DNA of 42,809 nt, from assembly GCA_009783465.1 (NCBI GenBank), contig WRDM01000023.1, positions 1-42,809 of the forward strand. The letters are read 5' to 3'. Below are positions 1-9,779 of the stretch, piece after piece (positions within the stretch are counted from its first letter, which is position 1; the number at the start of each line of letters is the position of its first letter). This DNA is from Phycisphaerae bacterium (GTDB lineage: Bacteria > Planctomycetota > Phycisphaerae > SM23-33). The position numbers and the translations under genes were made by a program. The notes beneath the pieces were generated by a model. It was not told the DNA's origin. It saw nothing but the letters and a program-made list of their open reading frames with translations, and ran no database searches.

Positions 1-2
1 AC

Positions 3-44
3 GAATACATGATCTGGTGCGTCCTTGGCGACGACACCGAATAG
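3..44 (+). CDS. C-terminal end of an unidentified CDS (partial)
   Basis: The first 44 bases can be read as the last 13 codons (EYMIWCVLGDDTE) plus TAG of a gene entering from the left edge. The only support is G/C-rich third positions and the stop just before a repeat-filled gap. Too little remains to identify a family, and it could be chance. Confidence 0.3.
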   Translation, partial: EYMIWCVLGDDTE

Positions 45-102
45 ACGGCTGGAAGAAATCCGCAAACAAAAACCGCTTTCCGCTTGACGAAGACTTGCTC
101 AT

Positions 103-133
103 AGACGGGGAGGCCGATCGGTTGTTTTCCATG
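103..133. repeat. Right outer arm of a layered palindromic element (fragment)
   Basis: The sequence GGGGAGGCCGATCGGTTGTT followed by TTCC matches the right-hand outer end of the complete layered elements at 15766-16165 and 17454-17846. Only this outer arm is present. It is either a degraded copy or a solo end. The rest of 45-285 holds an AATTCGC-type word array (about 162-195) and the groEL downstream hairpin, with no convincing gene. Confidence 0.6.
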
Positions 134-214
134 TATTACGGCGACTGTGTCGAATTTCATTAGAGAATTCGCCTAATTTCGTAAAATTCGCGGTGCTGCA
201 ATATAGAAAATGGA

Positions 215-256
215 GAGAGGCTTATGAATCATCAAGCAATGATTCATAAGCCTCTC
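215..256. terminator. Hairpin downstream of groEL (GGCTTAT-stem repeat)
   Basis: Two perfect 18-bp arms, GAGAGGCTTATGAATCAT and its complement, are separated by 6 nt. CCTAACAG-type words continue toward groEL (257-275). The hairpin starts about 30 bp beyond the groEL stop codon on the minus strand and is well placed to end or stabilise the groESL message. The GGCTTAT stem also occurs at 7708-7811 and 20831-20960, so it is a repeat recruited as a 3' end, not a unique terminator. No long U-tract follows. Confidence 0.6.
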
Positions 257-285
257 CCTAACAGCCTAACAGGCTTGTCGTCTGA

Positions 286-1914
286 TCAATACATGTCATC
301 CATGCCGCCGCCGGCGGGGGCTGCTTTCTTCTTTTCGGGGATTTCCGAGACGATGGCGTCGGTGGTCAGCAGCAGGCCGCTGACGCTGGCGGCGTTTTGC
401 AGCGCGCTGCGCTCGACCTTGGTCGGCACGATCACGCCGACCTTGACCAGGTCGCAATACTTGCCTGCCATCGCGTCGTAGCCGAAGTTCACCTCGTCGC
501 TCTCCATGACCTTTGCAGCCACGATCGAGCCGTCCAGCCCGGAGTTCTCCGCGATCTGCTTGATCGGGGAGACCAGCGCCCGGCGGACGATATCCACGCC
601 GGTTTTTTCGTCGTCGCTGGCTGTCTGGACCTTCGCGAGCACCTTCATCGCCCGCAGCACCGCCACGCCGCCGCCCGGAAGGATGCCTTCCTCGACCGCA
701 GCCCGGCACGCGTGCAGCGCGTCTTCCACGCGGGCTTTCTTTTCCTTCATCTCGGCCTCGGTGGCGGCACCGACGTTGATCTGCGCCACGCCGCCCGAGA
801 GCTTCGCCAGACGCTCTTCGAGTTTTTCGCGGTCGTAATCGCTCGTCGTCGTGTCGATCTCGTGCTTGATCTGCTCGATGCGGCCCTTGATGTCGCTGGC
901 CTTGCCGCCGCCCTCGATGACCGTCGTGTTGTCCTTGTCGATGCGGACCGTCTTGGCCACGCCCAGGTCGGCGACTTCGATTGACTCGGCCGCGATGCCC
1001 ATGTCTTCCATGATTGCCCGTCCGCCCGTCAACACGGCGATGTCGCGGAGCATCTCTTTGCGGCGATCGCCGAAGCCCGGCGCCTTCACCGCCACCGCCT
1101 GCAATGTTCCGCGAAGCTTGTTCACCACCAGCGTCGCGAGCGCCTCGCCCTCGATGTCCTCGGCGATAATCACCAGTCCTCGGCCGGACTGCGCGACCTT
1201 CTCCAGCAGACCGACCAGATCCTTGATCTGGCTGATTTTCTTTTCGTGAATGAGGATGAACGGGTTGTCCATCACGCATTCCATCGTCTCGACTTTGTTG
1301 ACGAAGTGCGGGCTGATGTAGCCCTTGTCGAACTGCATGCCCTCGACCAGCTCGACGGCGGTTTCCAGGCCTTTGCCTTCTTCCACCGTGATCACGCCGT
1401 CCTTGCCGACCTTGTCCATCGCGTCGGCGATCATCTGCCCGATCTGCGAGTCCTGATTGGCCGAGCAGGTGCCCACCTGCGCGACTTCCTTGGAACTCTT
1501 GATGGGCTTGGAAATCCGTTTGAGTTCATCGACGATGGCGACGACGGCCTTGTCGATGCCGCGCTTCAGGGCCATGCCGTTCGCGCCCGCCGCGACGTTC
1601 TTCAAACCTTCTTCGAAGAGGGCTTCGGCGTAAATGGTCGCCGTCGTCGTGCCGTCGCCGGCCACGTTCGACGTCTTGGAGGCCACTTCCTTGACCATCT
1701 GCGCGCCCATGTTTTCCATCGCGTCTTCGAGCTCGATCTCCTTGGCCACCGTCACGCCGTCCTTGGTGACGGTCGGCGAGCCGAAGGATTTTTCCAGCAC
1801 CACGACGCGTCCCGTCGGGCCCAGCGTCACCTTCACCGCACGGGCCAACTGCTTCACGCCGCGACGAATCGCCTCGCGAGCGTCCATATCAAACGAAATT
1901 TTCTTTTTTGCCAT
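286..1914 (-). CDS. groEL: Chaperonin GroEL (Hsp60), 542 aa
   Basis: Large subunit of the GroEL/GroES folding chamber, an ATP-driven cytoplasmic chaperonin. The protein is full length and aligns by eye with bacterial GroEL throughout: TLGPTGR near residue 30, the ATP-site motif GDGTT at 86-90, the equatorial GILPGGG segment near 408, and an [11 protein letters not shown] stretch in the apical domain. The C-terminus is [12 protein letters not shown], so it lacks the long GGM repeat tail seen in E. coli. The start is supported by AAAGGAG 7-8 nt upstream of ATG. It lies downstream of groES on the same strand, separated by about 184 bp that is almost entirely a TTAACTAG palindromic element. I see no CIRCE element (TTAGCACTC inverted repeat) upstream of either gene. 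Confidence 0.98.
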   Translation of the reverse strand: MAKKKISFDMDAREAIRRGVKQLARAVKVTLGPTGRVVVLEKSFGSPTVTKDGVTVAKEIELEDAMENMGAQMVKEVASKTSNVAGDGTTTATIYAEALFEEGLKNVAAGANGMALKRGIDKAVVAIVDELKRISKPIKSSKEVAQVGTCSANQDSQIGQMIADAMDKVGKDGVITVEEGKGLETAVELVEGMQFDKGYISPHFVNKVETMECVMDNPFILIHEKKISQIKDLVGLLEKVAQSGRGLVIIAEDIEGEALATLVVNKLRGTLQAVAVKAPGFGDRRKEMLRDIAVLTGGRAIMEDMGIAAESIEVADLGVAKTVRIDKDNTTVIEGGGKASDIKGRIEQIKHEIDTTTSDYDREKLEERLAKLSGGVAQINVGAATEAEMKEKKARVEDALHACRAAVEEGILPGGGVAVLRAMKVLAKVQTASDDEKTGVDIVRRALVSPIKQIAENSGLDGSIVAAKVMESDEVNFGYDAMAGKYCDLVKVGVIVPTKVERSALQNAASVSGLLLTTDAIVSEIPEKKKAAPAGGGMDDMY

Positions 1915-1921
1915 GTTCAGT

Positions 1922-2092
1922 TCTCCTTTGGAACGTTTGTTCGTTAACTGGTTGACTAGTTAACTAGTTAACTAGTTGACTGGTGGACTGGTTCTCGAAT
2001 AACCAGTTAACCAGTTAACTAGTTAACTAGTTAACGAAATGGTTCCTTGCGATCAAAGGCTTGCTTTCACCCACGAGCCACGAAAACCCAGG
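1922..2092. repeat. TTAACTAG-word palindromic element (copy 1)
   Basis: The groES-groEL gap is filled with iterated GTTAACTAG/GTTAACTGG words in both orientations around a CTCGAATAACC centre. They are bounded on the groES side by a conserved arm that reads, on minus, TTTTCGTGG...GGGTGAAA...AAGGAACC. The same arm and word array recur at 21364-21533, 29345-29515 and 41390-41492. The groEL-side arm is cut short, leaving only TGTTCGTTAACTGG next to the groEL ribosome-binding site. A transcript across this gap would form a long AU-rich hairpin between the two cistrons. Confidence 0.85.
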
Positions 2093-2098
2093 CTGCCG

Positions 2099-2398
2099 TT
2101 AATCCAGCACCGCCAGGATGTCGCTCTCGTCCATCAACATATACTCGTCGCCGTCGATCTTGATCTCCGTGCCCGCGTAGCTGGCGAAGAGCACCTTGTC
2201 GCCCTTGGCCACCTGCATCGCGCCGCGCGTGCCGTCCTTGAGCACCTTGCCGTCGCCAACCGCCAGCACCGTCCCCTTCTGGGGCTTTTCCTTGGCCGAG
2301 TCCGGCAACACAATGCCGCCCTTGGTCTTCTCTTCGGCCTCCAAACGCTTGATCAACACCTTGTCATTCAACGGACGAATCTTCAACGCCTTCGCCAT
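2099..2398 (-). CDS. groES: Co-chaperonin GroES (Hsp10), 99 aa
   Basis: Heptameric lid of the GroEL chamber. The typical start ([15 protein letters not shown]), the mobile-loop region [19 protein letters not shown] (about residues 22-40), and the C-terminal strand [20 protein letters not shown] are all present, and the length is normal. AAAGGAGCG precedes the ATG at good spacing. It is the first gene of groES-groEL. Upstream (2399-2672) holds AGCCACTAG-type words but no CIRCE or clear sigma-32 promoter that I can recognise. Confidence 0.98.
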   Translation of the reverse strand: MAKALKIRPLNDKVLIKRLEAEEKTKGGIVLPDSAKEKPQKGTVLAVGDGKVLKDGTRGAMQVAKGDKVLFASYAGTEIKIDGDEYMLMDESDILAVLD

Positions 2399-2435
2399 AA
2401 ATCGCTCCTTTGTCTCAGGTTTTACGGGATGAGCA

Positions 2436-2640
2436 TCCTACCTGTACCAGCCACTAGCCACAAGCCACTAGCCACCAGGTATGGATACGTTTTTCATCAA
2501 TCAATATAGACTGTCGGTGCACGCTGATACCGACCCGCGAGTCCGCGAAGCCACGGGGCCACTCTCTCGAACCGACGGAGCGATTTTACGCTCGTGCATC
2601 GCAAACCCTGTTGGCTAGTGGCTTTGTTCCCTGTAACAAC
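2436..2640. repeat. AGCCACTAG-word element, degenerate copy
   Basis: CAGCCACTAGCCACAAGCC words (2446-2485) face a shorter inverted set, TTGGCTAGTGGCTTTGTTCC (2611-2632). Between them are about 120 bp of unrelated sequence, including remnants of the GAAGCCACGG...CTCTCGAACCGACGGAG boundary. It resembles the better preserved copies at 36718-36956 and 37391-37620. The element lies between groES and the receiver-like gene, and I see no gene in it. Confidence 0.6.
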
Positions 2641-2672
2641 GGTTCATCTCCACCAGCACGCCGCGAAAGCCG

Positions 2673-3089
2673 TCACTCACCTCTTAGCATCTCATCCAGC
2701 CGCTGCATCATTCGGCTGAGCTGCCGCAGGAGTTCTTCCAGTTCCAGTGGCCGCTGGACGACGCTGAAGGCGGCCAGCTTCAGGGCGTTTTCCATGAACC
2801 GGCGGTCCACCTGTCCGCTGACGATCACGACGGGCAGCATCGCGTCGAGGCGGCGGATGAGGCGGAGCATTTGCATCGCGTCCATGCCCATTTCGGCGGT
2901 GTCGTCCAGCACGGCGGCGTCGGCGACGCCCGCCTGCACCACCTGCAACAGTTCGTCGCGGCCTTGCACGCGGTAGGTGATCAGCCATTCCCGCCCGACA
3001 ATCTGCTCCAACGCCGGCTGCCACGACTGCGCTTCGCCCGTCACCACCAGGCCAAAGGGAGCCCTTCGCTCGTTCATCAACGCAACCAT
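2673..3089 (-). CDS. Stand-alone receiver-like domain protein, 138 aa
   Basis: The whole protein looks like one response-regulator receiver fold with no output domain. The acidic pair D62-D63 sits after strand 3 (VADAAVLDD), VVIVSG at 86-91 corresponds to strand 4 with its Ser/Thr switch, and VVQRPLE at 110-116 corresponds to strand 5. At the position of the nearly invariant Lys of the K-P motif this protein has Arg (RP). The first 40 residues are poorly conserved. A C-terminal helix (LLRQLSRMMQRLDEML) could be amphipathic. The start follows GAGGT. No histidine kinase is adjacent. It may be a degenerate receiver that works without phosphorylation; that is inference. Confidence 0.7.
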   Translation of the reverse strand: MVALMNERRAPFGLVVTGEAQSWQPALEQIVGREWLITYRVQGRDELLQVVQAGVADAAVLDDTAEMGMDAMQMLRLIRRLDAMLPVVIVSGQVDRRFMENALKLAAFSVVQRPLELEELLRQLSRMMQRLDEMLRGE

Positions 3090-3346
3090 GGCAACCTCAA
3101 GACGTTACAGCAAACAATGCCCGGAAAACACACCGGCACCGCCGGACACACACGCTACATCCAAGCCAAAACGGTGCAATCCGCGCGCCAAGGCTTTAAC
3201 TATATGGAATTCGAATAGATTACCGATCAGTTCATCCAGAAAATCGTCTGCCAATTGCACCACGAAAGAGGGGAAAACACACTTTTGGCAGCACGCGGGT
3301 TCCGGGCAGAGTAACCGCATGTGCATCCTCACTCTTCCTTCGTGTG

Positions 3347-3489
3347 GCATTCCTGTTCATGGCGTGACTGGCCGCAGGCTCTGCCAGTTTGCGTTGTAAG
3401 ACGGTGTGAGCGACTGAGCTTCGGTTGTCACAACGATCGACAACGCAAATTGGCAGGGCCTGCGGCCAGTGGCGCCTGAACAGGAATTT
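3347..3489. repeat. GCAGGC-TTTGCGTTGTA hairpin (family of 4), copy 1
   Basis: The gap 3090-3564 has no convincing gene. It holds an inverted repeat whose outer parts read ATTCCTGTTCATGGCG and its complement, with inner arms GGCCGCAGGCTCTGCCAGTT and CAACGCAAATTGGCAGGGCC around a variable loop. Related hairpins lie at 6190-6295, 19653-19768 and 27059-27145, and half copies at about 23884-23905, 31005-31026, 31435-31455 and 39700-39718. The element stops about 75 bp before the clpB start. Confidence 0.8.
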
Positions 3490-3564
3490 TGTGCCTTCAC
3501 GCCATGGCATGCGAATTGCTTAGAATTCCTGTGGGTCGCCATCGCGGCCTGTGGAGGCTTGATT

Positions 3565-6180
<2,616 letters not shown>

Positions 6181-6189
6181 TCGAAAAAC

Positions 6190-6295
6190 TGTTTTCACCG
6201 GCTTCGCCTGTTTGCGTTGTAGGACGGTGTGGACTACAAAACGTGATGTAGTCCACACCGTCCTACAACGCAAACAGGCGAAGCCGGTGAAAACA
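6190..6295. repeat. Perfect 49-bp-arm palindrome after clpB (GCCTGTTTGCGTTGTA family)
   Basis: Arms 6190-6238 and 6247-6295 are perfect complements with an 8-nt loop. The right arm contains CCGTCCTACAACGCAAACAG and ends GCGAAGCCGGTGAAAACA. It begins 10 bp after the clpB stop codon and ends about 108 bp before gspF. RNA from this site would form one very stable hairpin, so it probably protects or ends the clpB message. The perfection of the arms implies recent origin or gene-conversion-like upkeep. Confidence 0.95.
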
Positions 6296-6402
6296 AACGT
6301 TTGTCCACGCAGGTCGCGATTGGGTCTTCAGTCTACAGTCCATTTCCTCGAAACAGAGTGCGTTCTCGTGCGTTTATTTTGTATGATGAGGATGAGGTGT
6401 CC

Positions 6403-7599
6403 ATGGCCACGTTTGAATATGTAGCCCGCGGCGCGAACGGTCAGCAGGTGACGGGGGTGATGCAGGCCGAGAGCGAAGTCGCCGTCGCCCGCACGCTGGA
6501 TGAGCGGAAGCTGTTTCCCATTCGCGTGACGGAGAAGGCGGTCGCCGCGCCCGCGTTCGGCGGCGGGAAGATCCGCGTGCGCGACGTGGGCATGATGTAC
6601 TCGCAGATGTCCGACCTGCTCCGCGCCGGCGTGCCCATGCTGCGCGTCCTGGAGACGCTCGGGCGGAGTTCGCATCATCTCAAGTTGGCCGCCGCGATTA
6701 ACGGCGTGCGCGAGGAAGTGGCCGCGGGTAAAACGCTTGCCGAGGCCATGGCCGGCCGTCCCGAAGCCTTCGCGACACTGCACGTGGCCATGGTCCGCGC
6801 GGGCGAGCAGGCGGGCTTCCTCGAAGACGTTCTGACGAACCTGGCCTCGTTCATCGAGCGGCAGGACGAGCTGAGCGGCAAGGTCAAGGGCGCGTTGATT
6901 TATCCGATGGTGCTGCTGTCGTTCGGCACGCTGCTGGTGGTGTCGATGCTGATTTTCGTCGTGCCGGAGTTCCGGGAGATGTTCGCCGGCATGACGCTGC
7001 CCCTGCCGACGGAAATCCTGTTTGCCATCAGCGCCCTGCTGGTGGACCACGTTTTCCTTGCACTGGGTTTGCTTACGCTGGCGACGCTGGCCGTGCGGTC
7101 GGTGCTTCGCAGCGAGTGGGGTAAGCAGATGTGGGACAACTGGCGCATCCGCATTCCGCTGGCCGGTCGGGCGATGCGCATGGTGGCGATCACGCGGTTC
7201 TGCCGCATCCTGGGCACGATGCTCGCCAACGGCGTGCCGCTGTTGCAGGCGCTGGCGATTTCCAAAGACGCCGCCGGGCTGGCTCAACTGGAGGAATGCA
7301 TCAGCCAGGCGAGCGAGAACGTCCGCGCGGGCGAGCCGCTGGCCAGTCCGCTGCGGGAAAGCGGGCTTTTCCCGGACGAAATCCTCGAAATGCTCGCCAT
7401 CGCGGAGGAATCCAACCAGATGGAAAAAGTGCTGGTGCAAATCGCCGACACCGTCGAACGACGCACCGCACGGCAGGTCGACCACGCCGTCCGACTGCTC
7501 GAGCCGCTCATCCTGGTTTTCATGGCCGGCATCATCGGTTTCGTCGCGATGGGCCTGCTCTATCCAATCTTCACCATGAGCCAGACCATCGGGAAGTGA
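6403..7599 (+). CDS. gspF: Type II secretion system inner-membrane protein GspF, 398 aa
   Basis: Polytopic platform protein of a type II secretion or type IV pilus-like machine. The N-terminus MATFEYVARGANGQQVTGVM is the usual cytoplasmic GspF start. Two copies of the T2SF domain follow, the first with YSQMSDLLRAGVPMLRVLE, the second with FCRILGTMLANGVPLLQAL. Three hydrophobic segments are visible: near PMVLLSFGTLLVVSMLIFVV, LGLLTLATLAV, and LVFMAGIIGFVAMGLLYPIF at the C-terminus. The start follows GATGAGGTGTCC. A start 102 nt upstream is open but lies in non-conserved sequence. It heads the gspF-pseudopilin-gspK cluster. The GspE ATPase, GspD secretin and GspG major pilin are not in this window. 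Confidence 0.95.
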   Translation: MATFEYVARGANGQQVTGVMQAESEVAVARTLDERKLFPIRVTEKAVAAPAFGGGKIRVRDVGMMYSQMSDLLRAGVPMLRVLETLGRSSHHLKLAAAINGVREEVAAGKTLAEAMAGRPEAFATLHVAMVRAGEQAGFLEDVLTNLASFIERQDELSGKVKGALIYPMVLLSFGTLLVVSMLIFVVPEFREMFAGMTLPLPTEILFAISALLVDHVFLALGLLTLATLAVRSVLRSEWGKQMWDNWRIRIPLAGRAMRMVAITRFCRILGTMLANGVPLLQALAISKDAAGLAQLEECISQASENVRAGEPLASPLRESGLFPDEILEMLAIAEESNQMEKVLVQIADTVERRTARQVDHAVRLLEPLILVFMAGIIGFVAMGLLYPIFTMSQTIGK

Positions 7600-7707
7600 G
7601 TGTGGGTATGGAGAGACCAGCGACAAGTGACAAGCGACCCGGCTTCGCCAAGGCTACGCCGGGCAAGCAAGCGACAAGAGCAATCGCATCTCATTTGCCC
7701 GTTTTTC

Positions 7708-7811
7708 GGCTGTGGGCTGTAGGCTGTGGGCTGTGGGCGCAGGCTTATGAAGGATTTGGCCTAATGATGCATAAGCCTGCGCCTACAGCCTACAGCCTAC
7801 AGCCCACAGCC
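7708..7811. repeat. CTGTAGG-word array around a GCAGGCTTAT stem
   Basis: Words GGCTGTGGGCTGTAGGCTG, then GGGCGCAGGCTTATG, a short centre, CATAAGCCTGCGCC, then inverted words CTACAGCCTACAGCCTACAG. The inner stem is the one seen at 20831-20960, but there the flanking words are CTGTTAGG rather than CTGTAGG. The array fills the space between gspF and the region encoding the next pilin, and an open frame for that pilin runs through it. A degenerate GACAAGTGACAAGCGAC word set precedes it (7618-7660). Confidence 0.85.
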
Positions 7812-8507
7812 TTTTCGCGACAACGTCGTCCCAAACCATCACGTGTCGCCCACCATTCTTCCGCCTTCACGCTCATCGAGGTCGTCCTGACGATCGCGTT
7901 GTTGACGTTGCTGTTTTCGTTGGCGGCGTTTAATTATCTCGGGTGGGGAAAATCGCGGAAGCTGGAGGAAGGCAAAAGTCGGCTGGAGTCGCTCGTCAGG
8001 CTGTGTCGGGCCGAGTCGTGCAACCTGGGCAAGCGGATCGAATTGGCCATCGACGAGGAGGGCGCGATCGTGATTCGCGTGGAGGCCGACCCGATCGGCG
8101 AGCCGAACGTCTTCGTGCCTCTGGAGGCGGGCTGGGCGAAGAACCCGCCCAACGATCTGGTTCGCGTGGTTCGCAGCGAGCTGCTGGGCACGTCGAGTTG
8201 GCGGCTGATTCAACGCGGCGGCGACGAGGAACTCGGCGAAGACGATCAGCCGATGAATCCGATCACGTTTTTCCCCGACGCCACGTCGGACTCGGCGGAG
8301 ATTGAATTTCGCCAGGCCGATCGCGAGGACGGGCTGCACCTGCTGGTGACGATCAACGGCCTGACGGGCGAACTGTCGTCCCAGATTTTCATGCCGCTGA
8401 CGGAGGAGGAAAAGGCTCGCGCCCAATGGGAAAAAGATCACCCCTCCGCGTCGTCGTACGCGTCGGGCAGCAGCGCCCCGCCGCCACCGCCGCCGTGCCC
8501 GGACTAA
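7764..8507 (+). CDS. GspH/GspG-like type II secretion pseudopilin, 247 aa
   Basis: Type IV pilin-like protein with the methylation and cleavage motif FTLIEVVLTIALLTLLFSLA; Phe at +1 is encoded at 7866, Glu at +5 is present, and -1 is Ala rather than the usual Gly. About 210 residues of periplasmic domain follow, ending in a Ser/Pro-rich tail. The start is uncertain. ATG 7764 has AAGGA 9 nt upstream and gives a 34-residue leader. An in-frame ATG at 7608, 8 nt after the gspF stop, would give an 86-residue leader. In both cases the leader is encoded by the CTGTAGG repeat array (KPAPTAYSLQPTAFS), which prepilin peptidase would remove. It lies between gspF and the gspI-like gene. Confidence 0.85.
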   Translation: MMHKPAPTAYSLQPTAFSRQRRPKPSRVAHHSSAFTLIEVVLTIALLTLLFSLAAFNYLGWGKSRKLEEGKSRLESLVRLCRAESCNLGKRIELAIDEEGAIVIRVEADPIGEPNVFVPLEAGWAKNPPNDLVRVVRSELLGTSSWRLIQRGGDEELGEDDQPMNPITFFPDATSDSAEIEFRQADREDGLHLLVTINGLTGELSSQIFMPLTEEEKARAQWEKDHPSASSYASGSSAPPPPPPCPD

Positions 8508-8511
8508 ATGT

Positions 8512-8973
8512 ATGGAACGTTTACGCACCATATCGCATACGGATGGCCGTCGCGGCGCGGCGTTGCTGGAGATCGTGCTCGCGTTGACGTTGTTCTTCCT
8601 GAGCGCCGCCGTGATCGTCGGGTCGCTCGACCAGGCCTTGCGGGGGTCGAGGGTGCTGCGATGGGAAGCGCAGGCCGCCGATCTGGCCATGAGCAAGATG
8701 GCCCAGTTGCAGTCGGAACTGTACTCGCCCGTGAGCGAGCCGGAGACGGACTACGAAAAAGAAAACGAATTCCTCGCCGGCTGGTCGTGCGAGGTGGTCG
8801 TGGACAAAATGGAAATGATCAACTCCCTCGTCCCGCCCATCGACCGCGTGACCGTGATCATCCGCAAAACGCCGAACTTCACGTACCAACTCAGCCAACT
8901 CATGCTGGAAAACCTGCCCGACGAGGCCGAAGAAGACGAAGACGACACCGGCGGCGGAGGTGGCGGATGGTGA
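8512..8973 (+). CDS. GspI-like minor pseudopilin, 153 aa
   Basis: Short N-terminus with a cleavage site at RRG/AALLEIVLALTLFF, Glu at +5, and one hydrophobic helix, which are hallmarks of minor pseudopilins of the GspI type (about 120-150 aa). The periplasmic part is short and ends in an acidic run EEDEDD followed by GGGGGGW. The start is 4 nt after the preceding pilin stop codon, so translation is probably coupled. The stop overlaps the start of the next gene by 7 bp. Its leader is of normal size and free of repeat sequence, unlike those of its neighbours. Assignment as GspI rests on position and size. Confidence 0.8.
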   Translation: MERLRTISHTDGRRGAALLEIVLALTLFFLSAAVIVGSLDQALRGSRVLRWEAQAADLAMSKMAQLQSELYSPVSEPETDYEKENEFLAGWSCEVVVDKMEMINSLVPPIDRVTVIIRKTPNFTYQLSQLMLENLPDEAEEDEDDTGGGGGGW

Positions 8974-9779
8974 ACGGAAAAACCGCCCCTACAGCCTACG
9001 GCCTACAGCCCACAGCCTTCTCCCGACCGGGCTTCACGCTCATCGAAGTGATCCTGGCCATCGCGTTGGCGGTGGGACTGCTCGCGACGATTATGGCGTT
9101 TCATCGGCAGGCCGGCTACGTGCGGAACGTGATCGCCGACGACATGGCCGCCTCCGCCGCGCAGCGCATCCTCATGGATCGCTGGAGCGACGACCTCGAA
9201 GGGGCGCTGCCGTACTCGTTTTTACAAATGGGCCTGGAGGGGACGATCAACCCCGACACCGATCTGCCGGAACTTCGCTTCGTGACGGCGACGCTGCCGG
9301 GGCCTTCCATCTGGGCGGTTCGCAAAACCACCGACGACCCCATCCCGCCCGAGCACGACCTGCAAATGGTGATCTACCAACTCAGCTCGTTCCGCTGCGC
9401 CGACGACCACGTGCACGTCACGGGCCTGCAACGCAGCGTCCGAAAAATCATCACGCCCACCGAAATCCGCCACGACGGCAAGGACGTTAGCCCGTCGATG
9501 TTCATTCCGCAGGTAAAATTTTTAGATATTCAATACTATGACGGCGGCGAGTGGTTCGGCGCCTGGCCGATGCCCGAATGGGACAGCCGCGACCCGCGAC
9601 GCCGAAACCTGCCCACGGCCGTCAAAGTCATCGTCGGCCGCGAAGAATGCCCGCCCGATATGAAACCCGACGACTACCCGCTGAGCTACCCAACCTTCCA
9701 ACGGACCATCTTCCTGACCGGCGGCACCATGAGCCTGGACAAAACCATCATCCGAAGGCCGGGAATGGTGACACGATGA
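8967..9779 (+). CDS. GspJ-like minor pseudopilin, 270 aa
   Basis: Cleavage motif SRPG/FTLIEVILAIALAVGLLA with Gly at -1 and Glu at +5, then a periplasmic domain of about 225 residues, the size expected for GspJ. ATG 8967 overlaps the upstream stop (ATGGTGA) and GGCGGAGG precedes it. The 22-residue leader contains APTAYGLQPTAFS, which is encoded by half of a CTGTAGG repeat array (about 8986-9020). The same peptide occurs in the leader of the pilin two genes upstream. It overlaps gspK by the ATGA at 9776-9779. Family assignment is by order (F-H-I-J-K) and size. Confidence 0.85.
   Translation: MVNGKTAPTAYGLQPTAFSRPGFTLIEVILAIALAVGLLATIMAFHRQAGYVRNVIADDMAASAAQRILMDRWSDDLEGALPYSFLQMGLEGTINPDTDLPELRFVTATLPGPSIWAVRKTTDDPIPPEHDLQMVIYQLSSFRCADDHVHVTGLQRSVRKIITPTEIRHDGKDVSPSMFIPQVKFLDIQYYDGGEWFGAWPMPEWDSRDPRRRNLPTAVKVIVGREECPPDMKPDDYPLSYPTFQRTIFLTGGTMSLDKTIIRRPGMVTR

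Noticed and set aside
296-1279. Long open frame of 327 codons opposite the groEL coding frame
   Set aside because: It is a shadow of groEL on the same strand in another frame, Arg/Gly-rich with no ribosome-binding site, caused by the GC-rich third positions.
2399-2530. CIRCE operator or sigma-32 promoter upstream of groES
   Set aside because: I looked for TTAGCACTC-N9-GAGTGCTAA and CTTGAA/CCCCAT-type boxes and found neither. Only weak AT-rich stretches (TATATT) are present.
3105-3350. Possible 81-aa minus-strand gene in the clpB upstream gap
   Set aside because: The composition looks random, there is no Shine-Dalgarno, and it overlaps the inverted repeat at 3347-3489. I could not support it as a gene.
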